Below are positions 1 to 4,951 of a DNA stretch of 8,017 nt, piece after piece. Source of the DNA: Candidatus Woesearchaeota archaeon. Its GTDB lineage: Archaea; Nanobdellota; Nanobdellia; Woesearchaeales; UBA10216. The stretch lies in the NCBI GenBank assembly GCA_013331515.1, contig DUGG01000057.1, forward strand, positions 1-8,017. The letters are read 5' to 3'. The notes under the pieces are model-generated. The model had not been told where the DNA came from, searched no databases, and saw only the letters and a program-made list of their open reading frames with translations. Both the position numbers and the translations under genes were made by a program. Position 1 is the first letter of the stretch. Each line of letters starts with the position of its first letter.

Positions 1-144
1 CAACTTTTTGTGCCCTTTGTTATATGTGCGACAGAGCTTACTATTGGCATGCGATTATTAAGCTCCGTCGCTATAATGAAGCTGGTGTGTGAACCCGCTG
101 GTGAGAACACCGGCGGAATGCACGCATTCAAGATACTGGAGTGA
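1..144 (+). other. Left-edge open frame of unknown status
   Basis: Frame 1 is open from the window edge to a TGA at 142-144 (47 codons). It contains hydrophobic stretches (LFVPFVI near the edge) and ends GGMHAFKILE. I recognise no family. Its last 22 or so codons lie in the hairpin repeat at 77-128, so it may be repeat sequence read by chance. It could also be the 3' end of a gene that starts outside the window. It is not in the frame of the HAD fragment that follows, which is blocked by TGA at 90-92 and 102-104. Confidence 0.2.
77..128 (+). repeat. Dispersed repeat, copy A (inverted partner at 4714-4766)
   Basis: This stretch matches the reverse complement of 4714-4766 across most of its length. 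Shared blocks in order are TGAA, CTGGTGTG, CCGCTGGTG, CACC, GCGGAATG and GCATT, with short indels only near the hairpin loop and before CCGCTGGTG. It holds a 9-bp inverted repeat (95-103 with 108-116, loop AGAA) with one T-G wobble. The other copy has T-A at that position, so pairing is kept despite the base change. The right end of the repeat coincides with the point where recognisable HAD-phosphatase sequence begins. It could be a small mobile repeat, a recombination scar or a structured RNA element; the sequence does not decide which. Confidence 0.7.
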
Positions 145-395
145 GGTTCTTCAGGGCGCAGCCCCCAAAACCGCATCCCGACGCGTTTGCCAAAGTGTTT
201 GCTGAGCTAGGCCTGGTTCCTCCAGAGATACTGAAAAACGTTGCATACATTGGCGACAGAATTTACACCGACATTTACGCGGCCAACAGGGTTGGCTTCG
301 AACTGGTCATAAGAGCGCTTCCTTTCGGAACAAAAGAAACAATTGGAGTGAGGATGGCAAGGAAATTTGAAAACTTTGTTTACGCCAATAAGTAA
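105..395 (+). pseudogene. HAD-superfamily phosphatase, C-terminal half only
   Basis: The reading frame is open from 105; the first usable start is GTG at 141, giving 84 residues. It has the second half of a YqeG-like HAD (IIIA type) hydrolase: the motif III lysine in PPKPHPDAF (Lys10), then motif IV as YIGDRIYTD with acidic residues Asp39 and Asp44, then NRVGFELVIRALPFG, typical of the family's end. The N-terminal half, with the DxDxT nucleophile and the motif II Ser/Thr, is absent, and stops at 90-92 and 102-104 block the frame. HAD enzymes need the missing aspartates, so this piece cannot be a working phosphatase alone. The break lies at repeat copy A, which suggests truncation by recombination or insertion; an assembly join near a contig end is an alternative. 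It converges on pip, 3 bases away. Confidence 0.75.
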
Positions 396-398
396 ATC

Positions 399-1358
399 CT
401 ACTGCTTCTCAAACTTTTTCATCTCCTCCACGAGCTTGGCTTGTATTGCAGGCTCGCTGCTGGCATGTCCTGCAGTCACGTAGAAAATCCTTGACTCGGG
501 CAGGCCCTTATGGAGAAGCCAGGCCTGCCTGGGCGGGCATAAAGCATCGTAGCGGCCCTGCACTATTGAGACTGGAATTGTCCTGATTTTCCTGATGTTG
601 TCCAGTACGTAATCCTCTGGCATGAAGCAGCCGTTCATCATGTAATGAGACTCAATAAGCGCCATGGACTTGTGCCAGCTGTTGTCCTTCACTTTACCCA
701 TCATCTTCATGACCTGCTTATTCGTAACGCTAAGCTTCAGAAGCGAGAGTTCGTAATAAGAGAACTCAAACGCAAATTTATTCCTAATCCTGCCGTTTTT
801 TGACTTCATCTGCTTCACATAATAGCTGATTGCGCCATTCCTGAAATTCCTTGGGACATTCCCGGCAAACCTCTCCCACGCTTCAGGGAAATAGTCCTCT
901 GCGCCTCCGCCGTAAGTGTACATTATGTCCTGCTTCCTCCCTAAGAAGACGCCGCGCAGCAGCAGCCCTGAAACCGTCTTCGGATGCCTGATGGCGTAAA
1001 CAAGGGAAAGGGTGGAACCCCAGCTTCCGCCAAAAAGAACAGTTTTCCTTATGTTGAGGAACCGCAGCAATTTCCTGATATCTTCAACAAGCTTCCATGT
1101 CGTGTTGGCCTTCAATGAGCCAAACGGCTTGCTCCTGTTGGCCCCCCTCTGGTCGAAAAGGATGATATTCCATTTTTTGGGGTTGAAATAACGCCTGCTT
1201 CCAGCGTTGCAACCCGCGCCCGGTCCGCCGTGCACATAAAGCACAGGCCTGCCTTTTGGGTTTCCGCAAAGTTCATAGTAAAGGCTGTGGCCGTCGCCGA
1301 CATCAAGATAGCCGTGCCTGTACGGATTTATCTTCGGGAAAAGATGCCCCCTTTTCAT
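399..1358 (-). CDS. pip: Proline iminopeptidase (S33 alpha/beta hydrolase)
   Basis: A cytoplasmic serine exopeptidase that removes N-terminal proline from peptides. From ATG at 1358 it is 319 residues, the normal family length. The oxyanion-hole motif HGGPGAG is at 43-49, followed by LFDQRGANRS (68-76), the nucleophile elbow GGSWGS (Ser112), the acid in GRYD (Asp271) and the base in TAGHASSEP (His298). Two cap-domain glutamates that in this family bind the substrate amino terminus appear to be present, in YYE (Glu203) and LIESHY (Glu236). A longer reading from TTG at 1373 adds five residues. I prefer the ATG because a TATA-like box is centred about 27 bases upstream of it, making the transcript leaderless, and because homologues start near here. 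No signal peptide is seen. It is convergent with the HAD fragment. Confidence 0.93.
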   Translation of the reverse strand: MKRGHLFPKINPYRHGYLDVGDGHSLYYELCGNPKGRPVLYVHGGPGAGCNAGSRRYFNPKKWNIILFDQRGANRSKPFGSLKANTTWKLVEDIRKLLRFLNIRKTVLFGGSWGSTLSLVYAIRHPKTVSGLLLRGVFLGRKQDIMYTYGGGAEDYFPEAWERFAGNVPRNFRNGAISYYVKQMKSKNGRIRNKFAFEFSYYELSLLKLSVTNKQVMKMMGKVKDNSWHKSMALIESHYMMNGCFMPEDYVLDNIRKIRTIPVSIVQGRYDALCPPRQAWLLHKGLPESRIFYVTAGHASSEPAIQAKLVEEMKKFEKQ

Positions 1359-1381
1359 GCGACAGGTATCCAAATGGCAGC

Positions 1382-1389
1382 TTAAATAA
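1382..1389 (-). promoter_or_regulatory. TATA box of pip
   Basis: Minus-strand TTATTTAA is centred about 27.5 bases upstream of the ATG at 1358. This is the usual archaeal TATA-to-start distance, so the start codon would be at or next to the transcript 5' end. It supports ATG 1358 over TTG 1373. Confidence 0.6.
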
Positions 1390-1440
1390 CTTTCTTATTA
1401 TCAGAACGTCTTATTCTTCAGATTTAATAAAAAATTCCAA

Positions 1441-1459
1441 CCGCAGCAGAGCTGTGGGG
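1441..1459 (+). repeat. Hairpin direct repeat, copy 1
   Basis: CCGCAGCAGAGCTGTGGGG is repeated exactly at 1511-1529, 70 bases downstream; both copies run on to TAT, copy 2 with one extra G. As plus-strand RNA, CCGCAGC pairs with GCUGUGG around an AGA loop (seven pairs, one G-U). Read on the minus strand, this copy is followed by six T (complement of A at 1430-1435), so it could act as a terminator for leftward transcripts. Confidence 0.65.
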
Positions 1460-1485
1460 TATTTGTTTATGAGTGTCGGGATTTT

Positions 1486-1725
1486 TTAAGCCTCAAACGG
1501 GATAATTGTGCCGCAGCAGAGCTGTGGGGGTATGAAACCCATTTGAGCAATCAAAGGCGTCATACTTGTAACGCGCCTTTCAATTGCGCGCAACTGTTTT
1601 CTGGCATTTTCAATGGCTTGTAAACCTGCCGTTTTGGGAACCGAGAGATTCTTGATATTTTTCGCATAATTCTGGCCGTCTTTAGCGGCAAATATTAAAT
1701 AGGCGGCCCAATTAGTCCAATTCAT
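1486..1725 (-). CDS. Possible small protein of unknown function
   Basis: A 79-residue reading from ATG at 1725 to TAA at 1486-1488. The central part (around IENARKQLRAIERR) looks like a charged amphipathic helix, and the C-terminus is PPQLCCGTIIPFEA, with the Cys-Cys encoded by hairpin repeat copy 2. Codon use in 1486-1690 looks protein-like, whereas the same frame further upstream, antisense to the helicase, is Ser/Ala/Cys-rich shadow. Against it: the start overlaps the helicase start codon, no TATA box precedes it, and it covers the helicase promoter. It may be the remnant of a gene whose 5' end was lost, or chance. Confidence 0.3.
   Translation of the reverse strand: MNWTNWAAYLIFAAKDGQNYAKNIKNLSVPKTAGLQAIENARKQLRAIERRVTSMTPLIAQMGFIPPQLCCGTIIPFEA
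1511..1529 (+). repeat. Hairpin direct repeat, copy 2
   Basis: This is an exact second copy of the 19-bp sequence at 1441-1459, with one extra G before the shared TAT. It has the same seven-pair stem with an AGA loop. Flanking sequences differ between the copies, so the repeated unit is about 22 bp. On the minus strand it encodes PPQLCCG at the end of the possible small ORF. Confidence 0.65.
1694..1701 (+). promoter_or_regulatory. TATA box of the helicase gene
   Basis: ATTAAATA is centred 26.5 bases before the ATG at 1724, matching the spacing seen at pip and proS. It predicts a leaderless mRNA starting at the first codon of the shortened helicase. The box lies just before the in-frame stop at 1700-1702, so the gene does not extend upstream. 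Confidence 0.65.
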
Positions 1726-3337
1726 GAGCGAAAAGGCAAAAGAGGCAGTAAAGCTTGAGCAGAAGACATCAAGCCCGACAGTTAACATAGCCTTTGACAC
1801 AGTGAAGATTGGCAAGCAGGCGCTTGTCTTCGTCAGTACGAGGCAATCGGCAGAGAAAGAAGCGGAGGAGATAGCGCACAACCTGAAGATGAGCAGCGAA
1901 AAGCTTGCCGCCGCCGCAGATGAGGCACTGCACGCACTCCCAAGGCCCACGAAGCAGTGCGAGCGATTGGCAAGGTGCATTCGCAACGGTACGGCTTTCC
2001 ACCACAGCGGGCTGATTGCAAAGCAAAGGCAGCTGATAGAGCAAAACTTCCGCAGCGGCGTGATTAAGGTAATCTGCTCTACTCCAACCCTGGCGATGGG
2101 AGTGGATTTGCCAGCGTTCCGCGCGGTAATCCGCGACCTGAAGCGCTTTTCCGAAAAAGGCGAATACGGCTATGGAGGCAGGAGATGGATACCTGTGTTC
2201 GAATACCTCCAGATGTGCGGCAGGGCCGGAAGGCCGAGCTTTGACAACGAGGGGCAGGCAGTCATACTCGCTGCCACGGAACAGGAGGAGGAAGAAATCA
2301 CTGAGCGCTACGTGCACGGTGAGCCGGAGCCAATCCTTTCAAAGCTGGCAGTGGAGCCGGTGCTGCGCACATACATCCTTTCGCTCATCGCCACCGGGGT
2401 TGTCCGGAGCAGGGCTGAAATACTGCTGTTTTTTTCCAGGACTTTCTGGGCGCACCAGTTCAGGGACACATCCCAGCTTGAGAAAAAAATCGGCAAAGTG
2501 ATGGCACTGCTCCAAAATTGGGGCTTTGTCACCATTAACGGAGTTGACGAGACAGGATTTGCAGCAGCAGGCGATATTGGCAGAGACAAGGTGGATTCAA
2601 CCGCCCTGGGTAGGAGAGTAGCGGAGCTTTACATAGATCCTTTGACTGCACACGGCTTGATGGAAGGGCTCAGGAAGGCAGCGGGCGCCAGAGGAGAAGA
2701 TGTGCAAATGGCATTCCCCCTGCTTCAGCTTGTGTCGTCAACCCTTGAGATGAGGCCGTTCCTCAGGGTGAAGGCCAGGGAGCTTGAGGAAACGCAGGGC
2801 CTGCTGGCATTCCACAGCGACACGCTCCTTACGGGCGAGCAGTCCATGTTTGATGAAAGCTATGACGATTTCCTTGCTTCAATCAAAGCAGCACTGCTCC
2901 TGCATGAATGGATTGATGAAAAGAGCGAGGACTACCTGCTTGAAAAATACGGGGTGCGGCCGGGCGAGCTTCACGCAAAGATTGAAAGTGCCGACTGGCT
3001 GCTATACTCTGCTTCAGAGATTGCCAAGATAATGCGGCTGCAGTCCGTGCTCAGGCACATTACCAGGCTCAGGATAAGGGTGCAGAACGGCGTCAGAGAA
3101 GAGCTTCTTCCCTTGCTCCAGCTTAGGGGCGTCGGGAGGGTAAGGGCCAGAAAGCTTTTTGCAAACAGGATAACAAGCCTCGCCGAAGTGAGGAAATCGG
3201 ATATGAGCACGTTAGCACAAATCATCGGTAGCACCAAGCTGGCTGCTGACTTGAAGGAACAGTTGGGTGAGAAAGCTGAAAAGATAAAGGAAGGCAAGCG
3301 AAGAGGGCAGATAAGCCTCAATGATTATCGAGAATAG
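1724..3337 (+). CDS. hel308: Hel308 helicase lacking the RecA1 domain
   Basis: 537 residues covering all of a Hel308 (Hjm) superfamily 2 DNA helicase except the first motor domain; the usual length is about 700-750. Motif IV is KQALVFVSTRQSAEKEAEE (31-49), then FHHSGL (92-97), motif V ICSTPTLAMGVDLPAF (117-132), IRDLKRF, and motif VI QMCGRAGRP (163-171). Winged-helix and ratchet domains follow (about 200-450), then a helix-hairpin-helix domain starting LRGVGRVRARKLF (467-479). The tail GQISLNDY resembles a PCNA-interacting motif. Walker A and the DEAH box are absent, so the protein cannot hydrolyse ATP alone. The full enzyme unwinds forked DNA at stalled replication forks. The start is supported by a TATA box at the leaderless distance and a stop just upstream. 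It may be half of a split enzyme, a DNA-binding regulator, or a truncated gene. Confidence 0.9.
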   Translation: MSEKAKEAVKLEQKTSSPTVNIAFDTVKIGKQALVFVSTRQSAEKEAEEIAHNLKMSSEKLAAAADEALHALPRPTKQCERLARCIRNGTAFHHSGLIAKQRQLIEQNFRSGVIKVICSTPTLAMGVDLPAFRAVIRDLKRFSEKGEYGYGGRRWIPVFEYLQMCGRAGRPSFDNEGQAVILAATEQEEEEITERYVHGEPEPILSKLAVEPVLRTYILSLIATGVVRSRAEILLFFSRTFWAHQFRDTSQLEKKIGKVMALLQNWGFVTINGVDETGFAAAGDIGRDKVDSTALGRRVAELYIDPLTAHGLMEGLRKAAGARGEDVQMAFPLLQLVSSTLEMRPFLRVKARELEETQGLLAFHSDTLLTGEQSMFDESYDDFLASIKAALLLHEWIDEKSEDYLLEKYGVRPGELHAKIESADWLLYSASEIAKIMRLQSVLRHITRLRIRVQNGVREELLPLLQLRGVGRVRARKLFANRITSLAEVRKSDMSTLAQIIGSTKLAADLKEQLGEKAEKIKEGKRRGQISLNDYRE

Positions 3338-3345
3338 GCGCAAAC

Positions 3346-3353
3346 TATTTAAA
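3346..3353 (+). promoter_or_regulatory. TATA box upstream of the coiled-coil gene
   Basis: TATTTAAA lies 9 bases after the helicase stop. It predicts a transcript starting near 3376, leaving a leader of about 75 bases before the likely start at 3451. A 19-codon reading begins at ATG 3374 and stops at 3431-3433. That ATG is 1-3 bases upstream of the predicted start, so whether it is transcribed is uncertain. Confidence 0.5.
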
Positions 3354-3440
3354 GCTGCCGAACCACCCATTTCATGAGGCATTTTGCCCTTCTGTTCTGC
3401 TGTTGTAGCCATTACAGCCGCAGCCGGTTTTGAATCCAAT

Positions 3441-3445
3441 GGTGA
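3441..3445 (+). promoter_or_regulatory. Shine-Dalgarno site deciding start 3451
   Basis: GGTGA matches the core of the archaeal ribosome binding sequence and lies 5 bases before ATG 3451. It favours that start over TTG 3430, ATG 3439 and ATG 3445. It is the clearest Shine-Dalgarno site I see at a start codon in this window, and it belongs to a gene whose promoter predicts a leader. Confidence 0.5.
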
Positions 3446-3450
3446 TGCAA

Positions 3451-3660
3451 ATGGAAAGTGAAGAAGAATCCTTAAGCGGAATGGAGGAACGGCTCTCTGA
3501 AGTAAGGAAGAGGGTAATGACGCTTGAATGGGACAAGAGCCACAGCCAGCTCAATTCAGGGATGGAGCAGAAATACGGGCAGTTGAAGGCGGAGCAGGAG
3601 GAGTTGCAGAAGAAGGTCGGCACAATCAAGGCAGATATGAAGGAGAAAGATGCCGCCTGA
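3451..3660 (+). CDS. Small charged coiled-coil protein
   Basis: 69 residues from ATG 3451; starts at 3430 or 3439 would add 7 or 4. The sequence is almost entirely helical and rich in Glu, Lys and Gln, with hydrophobic residues at coiled-coil spacing from about residue 10 to 60 (MEERLSEVRKRV, then LKAEQEELQKKVGTIKADM). It has no membrane segment, cysteine or signal peptide. It resembles prefoldin-like or other short archaeal coiled-coil proteins in composition only, and is shorter than a prefoldin subunit, so I do not name it. It has its own TATA box and a Shine-Dalgarno site, and converges on pth2 with a 22-base gap. Confidence 0.7.
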   Translation: MESEEESLSGMEERLSEVRKRVMTLEWDKSHSQLNSGMEQKYGQLKAEQEELQKKVGTIKADMKEKDAA

Positions 3661-3682
3661 AGCCGCCTCGGTGCCTCAGCAG

Positions 3683-4027
3683 TCATAGTACCTTAAGGAA
3701 ACCGGTAACTATGTCTATCTTCTCTTCCCTGTCAGGGCCAATTCCCAGGCAGGTTACAGTGCCTGGTTCAACGGTCGTGTGGCCAGCATCAGTTATCAAC
3801 GCAGCCACCAGTTTTTCCCTTTCAGCGGCAGCCTTGAACCCGCGGAGGTCCTCAAGATTGCCAACCTTCAGGACAACCTTCTTGCCACCTTCATATCGCC
3901 ATTTGTCAACAATTGCCTTTTCAGACTTCATCGCGGCTTCAAGCGAGGCATGCGCTGCCTGCGCGGCAAGCTTGCCCTTCGGCAGCTTCAGGTCCGTCCT
4001 GATGAGAATAACCTGCTTGTAAGCCAT
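3683..4027 (-). CDS. pth2: Peptidyl-tRNA hydrolase, Pth2 type
   Basis: Releases peptides from prematurely dropped peptidyl-tRNA so the tRNA can be recycled; cytoplasmic. At 114 residues it is full family length. It opens YKQVILIRTDLKLPKGKLAAQ, with the conserved GK and Gln23 and then AAHAS (24-28). GGKKVVLKV is at 47-55, DAGHTTVEPGT at 80-90 and CLGIGPD at 93-99, ending in IDIVTGFLKVL. His83 replaces the common Arg in DAGRT. ATG 4027 has a TATA-like box about 27 bases upstream, so the mRNA is probably leaderless. It is convergent with the coiled-coil gene and transcribed in the same direction as the upstream membrane gene, from its own promoter. Confidence 0.97.
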   Translation of the reverse strand: MAYKQVILIRTDLKLPKGKLAAQAAHASLEAAMKSEKAIVDKWRYEGGKKVVLKVGNLEDLRGFKAAAEREKLVAALITDAGHTTVEPGTVTCLGIGPDREEKIDIVTGFLKVL

Positions 4028-4050
4028 GGCACTGCTTCCCTATGCGCAGG

Positions 4051-4058
4051 TTAAAAAG
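4051..4058 (-). promoter_or_regulatory. TATA box of pth2
   Basis: Minus-strand CTTTTTAA is centred about 27.5 bases upstream of ATG 4027, in the 49-base gap after the membrane gene. It is a weaker match than the other boxes, but the spacing is the same. Confidence 0.5.
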
Positions 4059-4076
4059 CTTTTGCCGTGCAGGGTA

Positions 4077-4724
4077 TCAATCAAGAAGCCGCAGGATGAG
4101 CGGCGCAGCAAATGAGAAGACCCAAGCGTTGAAGGCAAGATGTGTCACAACAAACAGCCCAGTCCTGCCAGGGTTACTCCCAAGAATGACATAACCCGGA
4201 GCTATCACTGCGTCATAAATCACTGTCAACAATATCCCTGTTAAGGTTATGTTACCCTCAAGAATGCCAAACGCATTCGGAGCAGCCAGCCCGACGACGG
4301 CCAGCCCGATGAACGAGACAAACGTTGAATGGGTAAACCGACCTGAAAGCACCTCTGCAAGGAAAAGTCCGGTAAAGCCAACGACAAGGCCGGCGAGCCG
4401 GCCGAAAGCGACTGCGGTTATGACAAGCCCCAGCATCACGAGCTCAAAGCCCAGCGAAACCCTGACCCACCTGTTGTAAAGCATTGAAACAGCCCCAAGC
4501 GCTATGAAAAACGCCATTACGGCAAGGACCTTCAACTGGCTCCAGAAGAAGAACATCAGGACAAATAAGGCAACCATGAAAACCGCGGCAGCCCTCTTCT
4601 CAAAAAGCAGCTGCAAAAGCGAGCTTGGATTCTCAAGTCCCCGCACCCTTGAACGGGCCCAGGATACGGCATCCTCCTTCTTCCTGCCATCAAAACCCAT
4701 CTTACAGCCTTGCAATGCATCCAT
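4077..4724 (-). CDS. Six-helix membrane protein, paralogue 1
   Basis: 215 residues from ATG 4724, or 207 from ATG 4700. A charged soluble N-terminus (to about 45) is followed by roughly six hydrophobic helices: about 46-61, 64-83, 92-107, 109-126, 133-150 and 158-211, the last possibly two. The core pattern is FELVMLGLVITAVAFGRLAG (93-112), then AEV, and near the end VIYDAVIAPGYVI, P-G-R and a conserved Asn. The same pattern occurs in the gene at 4952-5530, so the two are paralogues. The glycine-rich small-helix layout recalls MreD or ECF-transporter substrate subunits, but I recognise no specific family. No TATA box fits either start, and the ATG at 4724 immediately follows a 9-bp hairpin. 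It may therefore be transcribed from the tRNA-Arg promoter and translated from ATG 4700. Confidence 0.85.
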   Translation of the reverse strand: MDALQGCKMGFDGRKKEDAVSWARSRVRGLENPSSLLQLLFEKRAAAVFMVALFVLMFFFWSQLKVLAVMAFFIALGAVSMLYNRWVRVSLGFELVMLGLVITAVAFGRLAGLVVGFTGLFLAEVLSGRFTHSTFVSFIGLAVVGLAAPNAFGILEGNITLTGILLTVIYDAVIAPGYVILGSNPGRTGLFVVTHLAFNAWVFSFAAPLILRLLD

Positions 4725-4766
4725 TCCGCTGGTGTAATTCCACCAGCGGTCCGCACACCAGTTTCA
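4714..4766 (-). repeat. Dispersed repeat, copy B (inverted partner at 77-128)
   Basis: On the minus strand this copy begins 8 bases after the tRNA-Arg 3' end and runs into the start of the membrane gene. It matches copy A in the same block order, including GCGGAATG after the hairpin. Copies A and B face inward and enclose about 4.6 kb. Confidence 0.7.
4726..4749 (-). repeat. Perfect 9-bp hairpin between tRNA-Arg and the membrane gene
   Basis: CCGCTGGTG and CACCAGCGG are exact inverted repeats around a six-base loop, inside repeat copy B. The stem ends one base before ATG 4724. No T run follows, so a terminator is unlikely. It could mark a processing boundary between tRNA and mRNA, or control access to the start. 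Confidence 0.7.
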
Positions 4767-4774
4767 CTCGGCAG

Positions 4775-4891
4775 CGAGCCCGCCGGGATTTGAACCCAGA
4801 TCAATCGGTTTCCACAGGTTTTTGATTGACTTTTTTTTGAAAAAAAAGTCGTCCGAAGCCGATCGCACTGTCCGGATTGTGCTACAGGCCC
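4775..4891 (-). tRNA. tRNA-Arg (anticodon UCG), with intron
   Basis: The mature tRNA is 74 nt, made of 4891-4853 plus 4809-4775. Acceptor GGGCCTG pairs with CGGGCTC (two G-T wobbles). T8 A9, D-stem GCAC/GTGC, anticodon stem ATCGG/CCGAT, four-base variable loop TGAT, and T-arm CTGGG-TTCAAAT-CCCGG follow. The anticodon loop reads C-T-TCG-G-A. Arginine identity is supported by the anticodon, A20 after G18-G19, and discriminator G73. CCA is not encoded, as is usual in many archaea. The intron interrupts the anticodon loop at the common 37/38 position. A TATA box is centred 26.5 bases before nucleotide 1, so the primary transcript may start at the mature 5' end. It lies between two paralogous membrane genes on the same strand. 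Confidence 0.9.
4810..4852 (-). other. tRNA-Arg intron with T8/A8 hairpin
   Basis: 43 nt between positions 37 and 38; the boundary can slide one base because A occurs at both junctions. It holds a perfect inverted repeat, GAC-T8 and A8-GTC, separated by one base. I could not draw a strict bulge-helix-bulge: the expected four-base central helix (CUUC against GUGG) has a U-U mismatch and the outer helix does not form. A U8 run inside a transcribed tRNA intron is odd, because archaeal RNA polymerase tends to terminate at such runs. Confidence 0.75.
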
Positions 4892-4913
4892 GCTTGCCAA
4901 AAGCACCGGCTAC

Positions 4914-4921
4914 TATATAAA
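4914..4921 (-). promoter_or_regulatory. TATA box of tRNA-Arg
   Basis: Minus-strand TTTATATA is the best consensus TATA box in the window. It is centred 26.5 bases before tRNA nucleotide 1, the same distance seen for the leaderless protein genes here. Confidence 0.75.
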
Positions 4922-4951
4922 GTTACCTTGCGCTTGTAGCGGAGCGTCCTC

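Larger units (their letters stand above)
1390..1723. other. Spacer between pip and the helicase gene
   Basis: About 330 bases lie between the two divergent start regions. They contain two copies of a 19-bp hairpin repeat, a possible minus-strand ORF and, at the right end, the helicase TATA box. There is a 10-bp palindrome (TTGCGCGCAA) near 1586-1595. No recognisable remnant of a helicase RecA1 domain was seen in the plus frames I translated, and the helicase frame is closed by TAG at 1700-1702. Confidence 0.6.

Noticed and set aside
1441..1530. CRISPR-like pair of repeats
   Set aside because: Only two copies, 19-22 bp long with a 48-51-base gap, no further units and no cas genes nearby. The copies are better described as hairpin repeats.
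1486..1986. Long minus-strand ORF of 166 codons reaching into the helicase
   Set aside because: The part above 1725 is antisense to well-supported helicase coding sequence and is Ser/Ala/Cys-rich, typical of a shadow frame. Only the part below 1725 was kept, at low confidence.
2971..3321. Minus-strand ORF of 116 codons antisense to the helicase HhH region
   Set aside because: It lies wholly opposite conserved Hel308 domains, and its hydrophobic, Ser-rich composition is that of a complement frame.
3451..3660. Prefoldin subunit
   Set aside because: Too short for a prefoldin alpha or beta subunit, and no beta-hairpin segment between the two helices is visible. Only coiled-coil character can be supported.
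3528..4022. Plus-strand ORF of 164 codons
   Set aside because: It is antisense to the clearly identified pth2 and out of frame with the coiled-coil gene, with no family signature.
4726..4749. Terminator after tRNA-Arg
   Set aside because: The 9-bp hairpin has no T run after it on either strand and is part of a repeat with a second copy elsewhere.
4828..4850. T8/A8 hairpin as a rho-independent terminator of a protein gene
   Set aside because: It lies inside the tRNA-Arg, between exons that pair into a complete cloverleaf, so it is intron sequence. An attenuation role is left open in the findings.
4556..4906. Minus-strand ORF of 116 codons across the tRNA
   Set aside because: It runs through the tRNA exons and intron and then out of frame through the membrane gene.
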